The translations under genes and the position numbers were made by a program. A stretch of DNA of 64,000 bases from Morella rubra (lineage: Eukaryota > Streptophyta > Magnoliopsida > Fagales > Myricaceae). Each line of letters begins with the position of its first letter. Position 1 is the stretch's first letter. Location of the stretch: assembly GCA_003952965.2 (NCBI GenBank), contig CM025856.1, positions 7,965,908-8,029,907 on the forward strand, written 5' to 3'. This document shows, piece by piece, positions 35,807 through 49,500 of this stretch. The notes under the pieces are model-generated. The model was not told where the DNA came from. It did not search any database and saw only the letters and a program-made list of their open reading frames with translations.

Positions 35807-37795
35807 TTGCATTGCACATGGTCACTCACCACTAGGCAATTTTTTGCCCAGACTTCATTCTTTTTTTTTTTTTTTTTTTTTAGGCTTAGACTTCATTCTT
35901 CACTTGGTCGAGTTCCTCCTTTATTGCCCACAATTGGTCATCCTAGTACAATAGGTGCTCCTCGTGTAGTCGGACAAGAATTCGTCTTGCCGTGCAACTC
36001 TTTGCTTCTTCTCCTCATTGAGATGAATCCTTTATTTTCTTTAGCTTATCTCTTTTTTTTTTCCTCATAGGAAGGGTTGGTGAGGCAATGGAGGCGGTAC
36101 TCCCCCAACCTTCGCACGATGAGGTCGCATTGCTACTGTATGGTCTCCATGCTGTGAGCCAGCAGCGACAACCGACATATGGTCTTCCAACGTACGGATA
36201 CGACAACCCATAGCTACATCCTCCTCTGGAACGTCTGTTGGGGTGCAGAGCAGGCAAGCTGCTCGGGCTATAATTCGTCCTTAGAAACTTTAAGGTATGC
36301 TTTGCTTTTGGTCTAGTTTCAGGTTCCAACCATTTGCTCTTTAGTTTGTTAACCAAAAAGCCATTAGTTCCCATAGACGGTGCAAACTGACAATGTCAAA
36401 AATATCCGGCCTAACAGATGAACAATAGTTAAACTTCTAGCGTCTTTAGTCTCAAGATAGATACTTGTAAGAGAAATAACAAACCAGGCTATAGCTAGCT
36501 CGAGGGTAAGTATAGAATGTATACCTATCTCTTTTATATTGGTTGGAGTGGGCTTGATTGGTCTATACATGTACGTAATAGGTGTTCGATTTCCTTCCTT
36601 TCTGAACCGAGGACTCCTTAACCATTTTTGATATTGCAGTCCCCGACAATCCTTACCTTCGGTTGTAGATGGTTTCCTTAGTTTGTAGTATTTAAATGAT
36701 TCTTCCTTGACTGGGGTTGGTGAAGTGGGAGCGGAGGACTTTCCTTTTGCTCGGCAATTCTTTCTATGCTTGGTTTGGGCTTTAGCTGAAATTGACGAGG
36801 CTAGTTGAGAGTAAAAGTAGAAAAAAATTACCTGTCACGAATCCATCTCATGTCCCATACAATAAGTATATAAATATTTGTAACTCTTGATTTCCTTTTG
36901 ACCACAAATAAACACAATATTCACTATTTTAGCGTAAGTGTTTATTTAGTTAAATGCAACCATCATCTAAATGACATGTAATTTTGAAATGGGTCGACAT
37001 TGCTATTTTAGTTAACACCATCATTCTTCATACACACTCATTTATCTTCTAAAGAAATAAATGGACAAACTATAAAATCAAGATATTGGAATCGCCTATT
37101 TTAGTTTCATCCAATATTTAATAAAATAGAATTCCATTTACCAACAATGGGGGTCATGGGATTAGTTTCCTCTAAACAATCTCATTTAGCAATTGCATTT
37201 AAATTTATTTTTTTTGTCAACCGATCAAATCGGGTTGGTCAACGGGTCTCACCAGTCAAACCGAATTGACATTGACCCACCGATCTGGGTCCAACCCGTT
37301 CGATTTGTGAGTCATGGTCCAGGTCAAACCCGGACCGGATCCCTTGGTTCATAGATCCAGGTCTAAGCCGATCCATGAGCCACATGGGCTCCCATGGAAT
37401 GGTTCACATCCTTCCATGGGTTAGGCCAAGTGGCCCAGCCCGTGTCCCTCCCATATTTGTTTTTTTTTTTAAAAAAAAAAAGATGGACAGAATTGGGCCG
37501 GCCCAACCCTTTGATTTAGAAACAAAAACAAATGGGCTTTGGTTTTTAAAATTGTCGTTAGCCCAAACCCTTTTTTTAAAAAAAAAATAGCCATGCAGCC
37601 CTTTTTAAATAAGCTGAGCAACCTTTTAAAATAAGCCCAATCAACAAAAAAAGAAAAAGCTAGCCCAACTGTTGGGCCAGTCCAAAATCCTTAAAAATTG
37701 GACCACTTTAAAAAAAAATTCTCTTGGCCCAACCGTTTAAAACAGCCCAAATCTCTTGCCCTTTTTTTTTTTATAAAAAAACATTGGCCGGGTAG
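35807..37795. other. Intergenic, retroelement-like text
   Basis: No gene recognised. It holds poly-T and poly-A tracts (35861, 37461, 37571). A segment at 37220-37450 with GGTTGGTCAACGGGTC, CAACCCGTTCGATTTG and GGCCCAGCCC words resembles noncoding parts of gypsy LTR elements. Confidence 0.4.
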
Positions 37796-37798
37796 TTT

Positions 37799-38960
37799 GG
37801 CCCAAGCGGTGACCTGGGCGTCTCATGCCCAGGCGCCGCTTGAGGCCCCTGGGGAGGCAAGCAAGCCAGCGGCCAATTCCGTCTGGCCATTCTATCTTTC
37901 TGTGAGAGAAACTCATCCACGTGGAATCCAAGAAACAAACAGCGATACATCAAGAAATTATTCACGATTGATCTCAACAAAACATAAAGAAGAAAAAGAA
38001 ATGCTTCGTACATGTATCATACGAATCAAACAAAAACAGAGAAAACATACTTTTCTCTTTCACGTGTGAACAACGAAACCATTTGTTCAGTTTTAAAATC
38101 AATATATATATATCCACGTGTTTTTCATAAAAACAAAGAATCCAAGAAACAAACAGCATACAGCAAGAAATTATTCACAATTGATCTCAACAAAACATAA
38201 AGGAAGAAAAAGAAATGCTTCGTACATGTATCATACGAATCAAACAAAAACAGAGAAAACATACTTTTCTCTTTCACGTGTTTTTTAATCCGTGAACAAC
38301 GAAACCATTTCTTCAGTTTTAAAATCAATATAATATATATATATATATTAAACATTCACAACAATCGAAACTTATGATCAAAGCTTTCTTCGTACGATTA
38401 TCTAAAAATCACGAAGAACAGATCATTTATAATCCGAATGCTTTTATAGATAACAAGAATCGTATTCAAAAGGAAAACTTGGAAAATTCATATTACTCGG
38501 ATCTCTTTTATTTTGCAAACCAAATCTCTGGGGGATTTCAAAAATCACAAAGAACGAAAACGATTTATTATAAAACAATTTTACAAATAAATAAAGATTC
38601 GACTATCATGAATTTTTTAATAAATTGTGATATAATCTCAAGAGAATGAGTTTCAACTAACCTGACTCTGATACCACTGAAATTTGTCTGTGGAAAATTA
38701 ATTTACTAATTCTCTTTGTTGATCCTGAGAATTAGTTCTTGGCCAATAGCAGCCTAAGTGTTTTGCCTCCTTCCTTTCCATGTAGGGTTTTCTCTGAGTC
38801 ATGCTAGGGAATAAACTATCTTATAGGGCGTGATCAACCTCTTAGGAAGTTATTCCAATTTTGGGCTTTACAAATTGTGGCCCTTGCTAACCGTGTCAAT
38901 AGAACCGGATTAAGTCTAGCTGTTTTTGGATGCCACTAGGACTCGAGCCCAACCCTATTA
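37799..38960 (-). mobile_element. Condensed partial copy of an LTR retrotransposon (5' leader, PBS, shortened LTR)
   Basis: Same order as 39716-41636. It starts GGCCCAAGCGGTGACCTGGG, has two tandem versions of the ATCCAAGAAACAAACAGC segment (about 37922-38110 and 38111-38350), then a block shared with 40033-40350. Next comes a minus-strand primer-binding site (ACTCTGATACCA at about 38667-38678, complementary to initiator tRNA-Met), and an LTR shortened from about 1290 bp to about 260 bp by several internal gaps. No gag or pol was seen. Confidence 0.7.
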
Positions 38961-39715
38961 TGTACAAGAAAGAAGCAAAAACATGGGCTAGCCCATTTAG
39001 AAATTGTTTTATAAAAAAATTGACGGGTAGGCAGGGCCCGCTACTTGGGCAAGCCCACCAGGTGGATTCTTTTATTGAGTAGTCCCAGTCGGGGAGTTGG
39101 CTAAGCAAAGCCTCGGGCATTCCGATACGGCCATTCCTATGTGTTGAGAGCTCACTTTAAGCCATCACGTCCATGGGTTCTACGATCTTAAAGCAGGTGG
39201 GTCTAAAAACTCATTGCATACTTCAGGAAGCATAATATAGACGATTGAAGGCTTAGATGTCGAAATGCTTTCCTTGGCCATCTCTTGAACGGTGTAGAGA
39301 GAAAACATACTTTTGCTCTTCCAGTTTTTCACGTGAATTTTCAAAAATTTCAGAATGTACACTTTTTCATCCGTTTTCAAAATTTCTTCAAGAAAAAAAA
39401 ATCTTCGTACATATCCACACGAATAAAGAAACAAAAAGAGAATCGTACACCATACAGAATGAACAACGACAATTTGTTCAGTTTTAAAGTCGGTACGTCA
39501 CACGAATCATTTCTTCAGTTTCAAATTGACATATATTTTTACAATATGAACATATTAACAATTGATCTTCAGATAAAGCTATCAATATATACATAAATCA
39601 CGTATCATCATAAACAGAGAATGATTCAATTATTTCTCAAGAATGCGAAAATTTTGACGTTTTCATATCTCGGATATATATATATTATTCATTCAAAAGG
39701 AAACTCTTGAAAGAT
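38961..39715. other. Retroelement-related spacer
   Basis: Contains GGCAGGGCCCGCTACTTGGG and a variant of the GAGAAAACATACTTTT..CTCTT segment found in the flanking copies (39299-39330). No gene recognised. Confidence 0.4.
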
Positions 39716-41636
39716 TTGGCCCAAGCGGTGACCTGGGCGTCTCATGCCCAGGCGCCGCTTGAGGCCCCTGGGGAGGCAAAGCAAGCCAGCGGCCAATTCC
39801 GTCTGGCCATTCTATCTTTCTGTGAGAGAAACTCATCCACGTGTTTTTCACAAAAACAAAGAATCCAAGATACATCAAGAAATTATTCACGATTGATCTC
39901 AACAAAACATAAAGGAATGCTTCGTACATGTATCATACGAATCAAACAAAAACAGAGAAAACATACTTTTCTCTTTCACGTTTTTTTTAATCCGTGAACA
40001 ACGAAACCATTTCTTCAGTTTTAAAATCAATATATATGAAACTTATGATCAAAGCTTTCTTCGTTCGATTATCTAAAAATCACGAAGAACAGATCATTTA
40101 TAATCCGAATGCTTTTATAGATAACAAGAATCGTATTCAAAAGGAAAACTTGGAAAATTCATATTACTCGGATCTCTTTTATTTTGCAAACCAAATCTCT
40201 GGGGGATTTCAAAAATCACAAAGAACGAAAACGATTTATTATAAAACAATTTTACAAATAAATCAAAGATTCGACTATCATGAATTTTTTAATAAATTGT
40301 GATATAGATCTCAAGAGAATGAGTTTCAACTAACCTGACTCTGATACCACTGAAAATTTGTCTGTGGAAAATTAATTTACTAATTCTCTTTGTTGATCCT
40401 GAGAATTCTTCAATAATTTTCAGATTCTTGTCCATCTCATAATCTTGAGAATTTCACAAATAGCAGCCTAAGTGTTTTGCCTCCTTCCTTTCCACGCTCA
40501 CAACTGTGTAGGGTTTTCTCTGAGTCATGATGGTTAACTTTCAAACTAACATTAGGATAAACTATCTTATAGCTATCTTTATATATGAAAACCTATTGTG
40601 ATAGGCGTGGGATCGTTAGAGATCTCAGATCTCGGCCGTAAGATTACATGAAAAAACTCTTTTTCCATTAACTCTTTTATATTCTTTATTCCAAATTTTG
40701 GGCTTCTACTAATTGTAATCATGTCCATCAACATATTACAATTCACCCCCGAGAATTTGAGATTGATTTGTGAAATCCCTTTTGCTAACAATTATTCGTT
40801 TATTTATCCTTCCACCATACTATATTCCACATGAGTCAATAGAACCGGAATCATATCACCGATTAAGTCTCTAGCTCATATAATTCTCAATTCACAATCT
40901 ATAACTCGTTGGACTCAATTGTTTCCAAAATATTTTCACAAATAAATATAATATATATATTAATTTTCGAAAAAAACATTTTCACAAAATACCATTAGCC
41001 AATGGATTATTTTTCTAGTCCAACACTATACAGATATCTTGAATATACTGTTTCATCAAGATACTGGTGGATTCCTTATTGAGCATTTATACAAATTCAC
41101 GTATTATGTACAATACCTAACGTTATCTGAAATATTTGATCCAGAAAGATCATCACTAAATGATTCGGTCAAAACACAGGTACACAACAAATAGATCCGT
41201 ATAAACCTCTCAGGTCTAAGGATACAATAAACTAATTGTGCTGAATACCTTCTCAACATCAGTGATCAATTCCAGAAGGTATTCATATTTGATCTCGTTC
41301 AGTGCATGTACTCTTACATTACACCCACTCGTTTGCTTAAGTTCACTATCTCAATGACGAAGTCTATCATCCTATTAAATAGAGGCACAACGAGTGTAGA
41401 CCTATCGTACATCAATATGTACCTCGGTCTAGAACAAAACATCAAGTGAATAAAGAATCGAAAAGTCATACTTCCCGCCTTTAATTTATCAATCATTGAC
41501 ATGACTTTTTTACAATATCACTTAATAATAACTGTGTAACATCTTATATCACAACATATTACCCAATAAATAAATATAAACATGTGACATCTAAATTATT
41601 ATCTAGACAAATGATTTTTAATGCATATTTCTTACA
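39716..41636 (-). mobile_element. LTR retrotransposon part: leader, PBS and full LTR
   Basis: Reading on the minus strand, an LTR runs from 41636 (TGTAAGAAATATGC) to 40351 (CAAATTTTCA), 1286 bp. It is followed by a primer-binding site TGGTATCAGAGT (about 40349-40338) and an untranslated leader down to 39716. The leader matches 37799-38682. No coding internal domain or second full LTR is present. The LTR family also appears as the solo LTR at 11570-12860. Confidence 0.8.
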
Positions 41637-42534
41637 GAGAGTGCGTCATATTTTGAATATCCTTTCCTTCCATGTCTTTAGGTTTAACTCAGCCTCGGCC
41701 CTAGGCCTATTATTTTTACTCTTGACATTTTGTGTGGGATGAAGCCTCCAGGCCTTACCACGCCGTCTTCCTTTTACAGGCTGAGTCTTATTCATCCATC
41801 AATATTATTGTGAGGAGATATGCTCATTAATTTCAAAAAAAATAAAAAATGCTATTAGTTTTGGTTGAATTTTATCTCATTGAGTTGTATGGATAACAAG
41901 GTTTTTTGGGTAAAGATTATTTCCCTTTTGTAAGGGTCGGACTAAATATTTGGAAGTTCAGTCTTTGTTTATGGAGGTTATTTAATTAATCCTTCAATAT
42001 TTTTAGCCGAGGATTAATTTTTTAATCCAAGACTTTCTTATTTAGGAACCACTTTGGAACTCCATTTCCTAAACAGTTAACAAACTCCAATCCACGTTGC
42101 CATTGGTACCATGTTTAAAATTGTCTACATATAGGTATTCCCTTCCGTTTGTTGCCGTGTCCGTCGTGGAGAAGATTATTTTATCAGCCTATCCTAACAA
42201 ATATATTTTTAACAATAACAAGAATAAAAGTATTATAATATAATTAATCCATTATTATAGTCGCGGCTTCCAACTGAAGAAATAATATAGAGCTTGTTTC
42301 TCACTTTATCCACTATGAATATAAGATATCTTGTAAGATCTTGGATCAATAATTAATACCAAAGCAACAACAAAAGGTTGTCAAAATATGTACACGTATT
42401 GTTCGGAAACCTTTTTGATATACTTATGAAAAAGAAGAAAATCATTTTGATATTTATGGAAATTAAGACTTATTATTTATAGTCTTGGCCAGAGCCTCAC
42501 ATAGGGTTGTGGGAGGGGACCCCTCCACCTCGCC
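41637..42534. other. Intergenic, nothing recognised
   Basis: No gene, terminal repeat or known element visible. A GGAGGGGACCCCTCC palindrome lies near 42511-42526. Confidence 0.5.
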
Positions 42535-43109
42535 TAGGGGTGGACAAAATTTCCATGAAAAGTTGAAATTTCCTGTTTCACTTATAGTTCTAATTTCGGC
42601 ATTTATTGGAAGTCATTTTTAACAATTTCTGAAATTGAAACTAAAAATTTCGGTAGAATTATGAAAATTTTCAGTTCGAAGTTTTTTTTAAAATAAATAA
42701 AAATAGAGTTCAAAATACAGTATAACATATGAATTTTGTTTGAATGTTTATTTTAAAATCTAGATTTTGGATGAATGTTTTATATTTATTGTTAATTTAT
42801 GATGAATAACTAAAAATACCAAAACTTTATGTTTCTTTTTTTTATTATAAAAAAATAAGGTTCAAAATAAAGTATAACATATAAAATTTGCTTGAATGTT
42901 TATTTTGGAATCTAGATTTTGGATGAATGTTTACATTTATTGTTAATTTATGATAAATAAATGAAAAATCTACTAAAAATTCGACTAAAAAAAATATGTC
43001 CAAAAAAATTTACATGCCGAACTGAAATTTTTAGTTCTATTCCGTTAAAACCAAAACAAAAAAATTGTATTCTAATTCAAGTTTCATCTATTCCAGTACC
43101 TACCCCTGA
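42535..43109. mobile_element. hAT-like nonautonomous element with internal tandem repeat
   Basis: Left end TAGGGGTGGACAAAAT; right end, read inward, CAGGGGTAGGTACTGG. These imperfect ends resemble the TAGGGGTG start of many plant hAT elements. Inside, about 42691-42812 and 42843-42966 are a tandem pair (shared words GTTCAAAATA.AGTATAACATA and TCTAGATTTTGGATGAATGT). No 8-bp target duplication is evident. Confidence 0.45.
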
Positions 43110-43539
43110 CGGTTGCAGTAGGGAAGGGGTCCCTTTTTTTTTTTTAAGTTTTTATTTGTTTTAGTTTTTAATTTTAAATTCTTTTCTAGTTTTAATTTCT
43201 TTTGCAACTGTTTTACTCGTTTTTTTCTTTCTAATTAGTGGCTTTCGTTCGAGTATATGATCTGAATTTTAATTGACCGCTATGAATTCACACGAGCGCG
43301 ATGTGTTAGAGAGTGATGCATGCTGAATTATTATTAGACGTCAGAGTTAATGTTTTTTTCGATATAGATTAATAAGGCTGCACAGCACTCCATTGATACT
43401 CAAAATTGCCTGAATGATCAAAGCAAAAACTCTGCGGAGGAGTTTTTCGAGAGGTCAAAACCTGTACTAAATAAGTTACTGACCCGCAATTTTAATACGA
43501 TAGTGCTTATACTTTGCGAGGAACTTCGGGGAGCAGAAA
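43110..43539 (+). promoter_or_regulatory. Upstream region of METTL6
   Basis: Likely promoter and leader of the methyltransferase gene. No TATA box or known element stands out. Poly-T runs are at 43132-43145. Confidence 0.35.
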
Positions 43540-46500
43540 ATGGAAGTTGCAGAGTACTTCTCCAAGGACTTCGAGTGGGAGGAACTGAAAGCAGAGGTCG
43601 AAAACGACCCGTCCTTTCGCTGCCATTTGCTCCCATTCGAATGTTCAAATCCCTCCTCGCAAGCGGCAGCAGAAGAAGATTCAATCGCCTGGAAGAAATT
43701 TCACATCCGTCACTCCTCCGGAAAATTCTTCAAGGTTTCCACGTTTCCAGTTTTCATACCGGTTACCATATTTAAGATTTTCAATCGAATATTTCTGGGC
43801 TTTCTACTTATTTTAATGGGGTTTATTGGATGTTTGGTTGCCGAGGAACGTCAGGAAATACGATAAGAACGTATCAATATTGTTTCTCTTTAGGTGCTGT
43901 TTCGGTTTACAAACCTCAAACATGTGTTTGATTGATTTGGACTTAGATGTGCAAGTGCATTATTCTGTAATCTGGATTAGGGTTTGGATCTTACTCTTAA
44001 CCAATTGGTCTTATACTAAATTTTAGAAAAACATGAACTTTTCTCAGAGATTACTATCTCAAAATGCAACTTTGCATAAGAATAAAATGTAGAAGAAAGA
44101 CAATTTAACTTCACAGTAAAACTCGAATATTTTGCTCAGATGTTATTGCGAGTACATTGGAGTGCAAAGAAATATGTGGATCCCTGAATGAAATAGAAGT
44201 TATGGCAATTATCTTTTTTGTAATTAATCATATGGTCATGTTGTGCTTCATGAAATGGCTGATTGGTTTTGTTAAGTACAAGTACTAAAGTTGAGTTATG
44301 ATATATCGAAGTATACTCTGCAAAACTTTGGCTTCTTCAATTTCCAAGTGCAAATCACATTCTTGCCTAGCAGGTTACTCCTCTAATCTTCTCCTCCATT
44401 GAAGTGACTGTCCCTTTGTACTGCCCAAATGTCTTATAGATTGAAACCTGGAGCAATGAGAATGAAATTCCTACCCATAGCACCAACTATTGGCACTCCA
44501 ACGTTTTAGTGACTATTTGGTAGGAAAAAGAGAAGAGTAGTTTCTTTACTTGGTTAGCGTCTCTGAGTGAGATGCTTATGGTTGATATTCTTAAGAAGTG
44601 CAATAACATTATTTTTGTGCTGATGTTGTATGAATCATTGCTCCATTTTTTGTAAACTCTGGTTACCTTTTATATTGTTCTTTGGGATTATGCAAGTGAT
44701 GCCTCAGATTGTTGAGAGAACATGTTGATCTATTAGAAAGAGTATTTTGGTAGGCAATGGAGGGGTCCAATTTTGAATGCTGTGCCCTCATGGTTCCTGT
44801 AGTGCATCTTGAGATCAAGAAATTCTTGTACCTCGCTGGCACTGAGTTCTCATAATTTGAAGCTTTTTGCTTTACGATTGCCTTATAGATGGCTGGTGGC
44901 TCTCCTGGTTGTATTTTTTTTTTGTTTGACGTATGGACCCTTTTGGGTTTTGGTTTTGAGGTGTTTATCTTATACTTCCTGTTTACCAGACATTGTCTCT
45001 TCATGCATTTGTAAACTATTTTACCTGCTCAGAAAAATAGTGAACTCCATTGCTTACACCAAAAAAACAAAAAAAAAAGAAAGAAGATGTGAACAGGAGA
45101 GTGTCTTGCAATGTCTGATTCATCGAATGTCTATCCTTGGTCCTATTGCTTTTCTCATGTTGTCTTATGTGAGCAAAATATGAGCATCAGACAACAGGAA
45201 TAATTTGAAAATATTGAGAACGGAATATCCGGTATAGAGATATGTGATTGGGAAGGAAAGTAAAATGTCAGAATCAATTCAAAACAAGTCCCAAGGCATT
45301 TTTGGGTTTTATGATGCATTCATTATAGAAAGAGCTCAAGGAGACCCAGAACCAGTCCTGCATAAAGCATGAAATCATAGCAATATAAAGTTATCATTGT
45401 TTTCTTAAAATTGATAATCTTAGCTTACGTGATTTAAGACGATCTGATGCATGGAAACTTAATTTGCTTGGGTTTTCATCTTATGTACATTATGAAGCTC
45501 TCCCTTGTGATTTTCCTTTGGAAATTCAAGTTTGAGCCTTTCTTCATGGCTGATACAGTATGATTTGAGTTTATAATAAGGCTTTGGTTTGATTTTCTTA
45601 AGTCTTTTTTTTTTTCTTTGGATACAGGAGAGGCGATATTTACTGAAAGAGTTCCCAGAACTGGTCTCCTGTGGAGAGTGTTCAAAGGTTTTGGAGGTGG
45701 GATGTGGTAATGGCAGTACTGCTCTCCCAATTTTACGGTAACGTCCAGTCAGCAGTTTACTAATAATTATATCTGGAACTTAAATCGAACTTTCATCTAT
45801 TAGCTCCTGCTTCTGAAACGATGTGTAGTCTGAAACCAATGTTCTGTTCCTACAACCTTTGATGTACCATCTAGTTTAGGATGAAGGTGTGGACCTAGGG
45901 CTAAAATTGTGGTAGGAGTTGAACGACTCACAGCAGGAGCAATATAATTTTAAAGAGTTTGTTTCCTTTTTGAAGGTAACTAATGGTTTTGCTTATAATT
46001 CCTTTTTCTCTGGGTGGTTTGGCTTATAGTGGGTTGAGAAGTGTTTCAGTTTGAACAATAGTGTCCTACTTGCAATGGAAGTGATTTACTATATACTGAG
46101 GGATAGCAGAATGGGGCAAAACAGAGAAGCCACAAGTATTTTGTGGTATTGTTGAATTTAAGTGGTTCAGGGAGATTAGTCTTGCTGTATGTTATTACTA
46201 GCCTGCCCTGCTCACCTAGGTGTTGTAGACAGGTTGATAGACGGGGGTTGATATGTGGATGCTACGGAAAAGCCAGATAATCATTCCACTATTCAGGAGG
46301 ATGAAAAATTTGATTAAAGATGAACTTCAAATTTGAGCACAGCATCTGAGTAGCAATTAATTTTCTTAACCCGAAAAACTTGTCAAATGTTGTGGAATCT
46401 AAAAGAAGTACTGCATAAGTTAGGACACTCTTTGGTTTGACTTTTTGCCTTAGCTTCTGAAGCTTCTGTTTTAGTTACGTTACTATTTGAGAGATAGACC

Positions 46501-49500
46501 TGTTTGCAAAGTCAAATTTTGTAGAAAATTTTGAGCTTTTAAGAATTTGTAGATGCAAACATGAATTTTGTCACAATTTTTTTTATCTTTTTCGGTTTTC
46601 ACACCAAATAAGGGGCCTACGATAATTTTATTTCTCCTTTTATTTTAATTCCAAAGATTTAAAAAATACTTATAAAAAACTTCAAAATGATCTCTTTTCA
46701 TCATAATAAACATAAAAAATTTACTCAAATCACCTCTCTCTTCACTTTTTCACCAACTCCCATTAAACTCCAAAAGTTTCCAATATCTCTCAAACATACG
46801 TCAAAATTTTCACTACTTTTTCACAAAATCCATCAAATTCTAACCTACCTCAATTTTCACAACATCACCAAAATTTTCTAAAAATTCTTAAATGCAGACA
46901 TGCCCTAAGTTTTCATGCAGATAAGTATGATCTAGGTCATTGTAATCACCTGCTTTTACAGTGTCATTTTATGTGTCACAAAACAATTGAGTCTTTTATT
47001 ATATTGTTTACATAGCCTCACAAGGACTTGGGGATTTTAAGATTCATCAAGGTGGTTGGCCATGGAAGGTATTCAGGAAGCTAGCTATGAAGTCACAATT
47101 GAAATGTACCAACTATTGGAAATAGTTTTTTGGTAGCTTTAAGGAATTTGTTATGACCATATGGCTTTATTTTTGACAAAGATTCCAATATTGTTGAAAC
47201 AGCGGAGAGAAATCTAAGATTAGTCATGTCAGTCACGTTTTGTTGATTATAAACTCGGAAATAAATTCCATGTTCCAGATCTTTGCCATAGTCTCCAGCT
47301 CCTGCTGCTAGCCGTCTATCTCAGTGTTCTCAGACTATTGTTTCTTGTGTAGTGGCAATGAGCACATCATTGTTTATGCATGCGATTGTAGCAGTGAGAC
47401 TCTTGAGAAGGCTGAAGAGATTATAGATGCTGCCATTGTAGCCTCTCTTAGACATCGTTTCCGTACATTCAATTGTGATTTTTCGATAACTGGCTTTCCA
47501 AAGTGGTTGGCCTGCCATACTTGCCGAGAAGTTTTTATGCAAAAGCCTCAAAATTGCTTGTCAGGTTTTGATCTTCACCTTGTCCCTTTCTCTACTTTTG
47601 TTTTATCCATCTGTAATATGTAATCAAGATTTCTTTTGGCTTCTCCAGATGCTAAAGAGAATCCCAGAACAATGTATCCATTGAATGAAGTTGGCTGTTG
47701 CATTGGCGGAGTGGATTTTATTACATTGGTATGTATGTCATTGACCAATACTATTTTAAGTCGATTTTTCTATGGTCTCTGGATGGACAGGAGAAATGCA
47801 GAAGCTAGATCAGGAACCTTCATCTTAAAATTCCTTGTTTTTTATTTATTTATTTTAGGTTTGAGTATTGACGCCTTTAGCATAGTTTAGTTGTATTTTC
47901 TCACTTGACTGTACATGCAATTCAAAACATCAATATAGCACCTCATTATTGATTTGACGATTGTGATGATGCCACCACATTTCCTTATCAAATTTTGTGT
48001 TAAAACTCTATTATGTAATCGAAAATTCATCAATTTGATATCCATGAACAGAAATATGCCCCTGGACTTTTCAGTAGCAATGACCACACTTGCTGAAGCT
48101 TTTATTATGTGAAAATCTTCATGCACGTATGCTGCCTTTTTCTAATGCTGCTTGTTATGTTGTGGTAAGAATATGGTTTCATAATGAGCTAGTACTCTTT
48201 AGCACCGAATCTTGTTACCAATGTTTCTCGAGAGGAGATCTTTTGTCGGGTTCTCCAGCTTGTACAATCAGCTTCAGTAAAACCTTAAACTTTAAGGAGC
48301 TTATTTGACCTATGTTCTAATCTGAGACTAGAAGTCACTTAAAACTGCAATGAATAGAATATAGCCTCCTACTCAGGGACCTTGGGAGCTTCCAAAACCT
48401 GGCACATTGCACTGGCTGCCTACCAAATTTTTGATCTTCTGACAATGGGATAACTTAGCTTTCCAACTGGTCACTGATATCTGGGAAGATCTTCATATAA
48501 GTCTCCCTCATCTTTCAATACTGTGTGGATACTTGAGAATGTCGATGGATCGAGCATCTAACAAATCCTAATAATTCAAGAATGAGCTCAATCAACTTCA
48601 AAACTAAGGAAATCAATGACAAGAAAATTTTCGGTTCTAAAGCTTCAAACCTAATAGGTCGTAACAAGGGTTGTTATGTTGCCAACACATTAATAAATTC
48701 TATCAATAGTCCATTAATATATTGTTTAATGCAATCTGGGCTATTGATGAAATTTATTAATGTGTTAGCAACATCACAACCCTTGTTAGGACCTGTTAGG
48801 ACTGAAGCTTTAGGACCGAAGCTTTAGGACCGAAACCTTTCTCATCAAAGATTGCCTAAGTCTTTAGTGTGAACGTGGTGCTGCAAGAATTGTTTTAATT
48901 GAGGCATTCTTAGAGTCATTCCCAGTTATCATAATATCAGCTACAGACCACAAGGAGAAATACCAAGAATCGGTATGTAAAGGAAGTGCTGAATGGTCTA
49001 TCTAGCATTGGTGGAGACTGAATTTTAACACTATCCAAGAAATTGCCATGTAAGATGGCACTCTTACAGTCAATTGAAACCAAGGCCAATCAAGATTAGC
49101 AGTTAGAGAAACCAATATCCAAATAGAGGAGGCTTCGTAAACTGGATAAAATGTCTCCTAAGAATCAAATAGCTCTCCAAAGAAATTCAATTCCCAAATG
49201 GAGGAAGCTTTTGCAACCAGATAAAATGCCTCATAATTTTCAGCAACAATAAATTGGTAGATACCCATTTACTGCTGTTAGTTTGGTTGCTAGTAGGTAG
49301 TGGAAAAAGACCCCAATCTCTTTTAATATAGGGCATCCATTCCCAATTCCATGGCTTTCCTCTAACCCTGCAAGGCAATATATCCTTGACTATATTGGGA
49401 ATACAAATACGTGATAGCTGTGAGGTAAAGCATGTAAGTGAAGGAGACGAGGAATGAGTGAAAACAAAATGATAAATGAGATGTATAATAGTACAGGCAT

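Noticed and set aside
38374..38649. 91-residue open frame repeated almost exactly at 40030-40302
   Set aside because: Its conservation follows from the recent duplication of the retroelement leader; it lies on the strand opposite to the element, matches no family I know and breaks at a gap in the second copy.
44809..45183. 124-residue open frame in the first METTL6 intron
   Set aside because: No motif, starts with ATG in AT-rich intron sequence and has poly-Lys at a poly-A run; no splice or homology support.
48657..48793. Hairpin as a microRNA gene
   Set aside because: Arm length and near-perfect pairing over 100 bp of outer sequence fit a foldback MITE better than a miRNA precursor; no mature miRNA was recognised.
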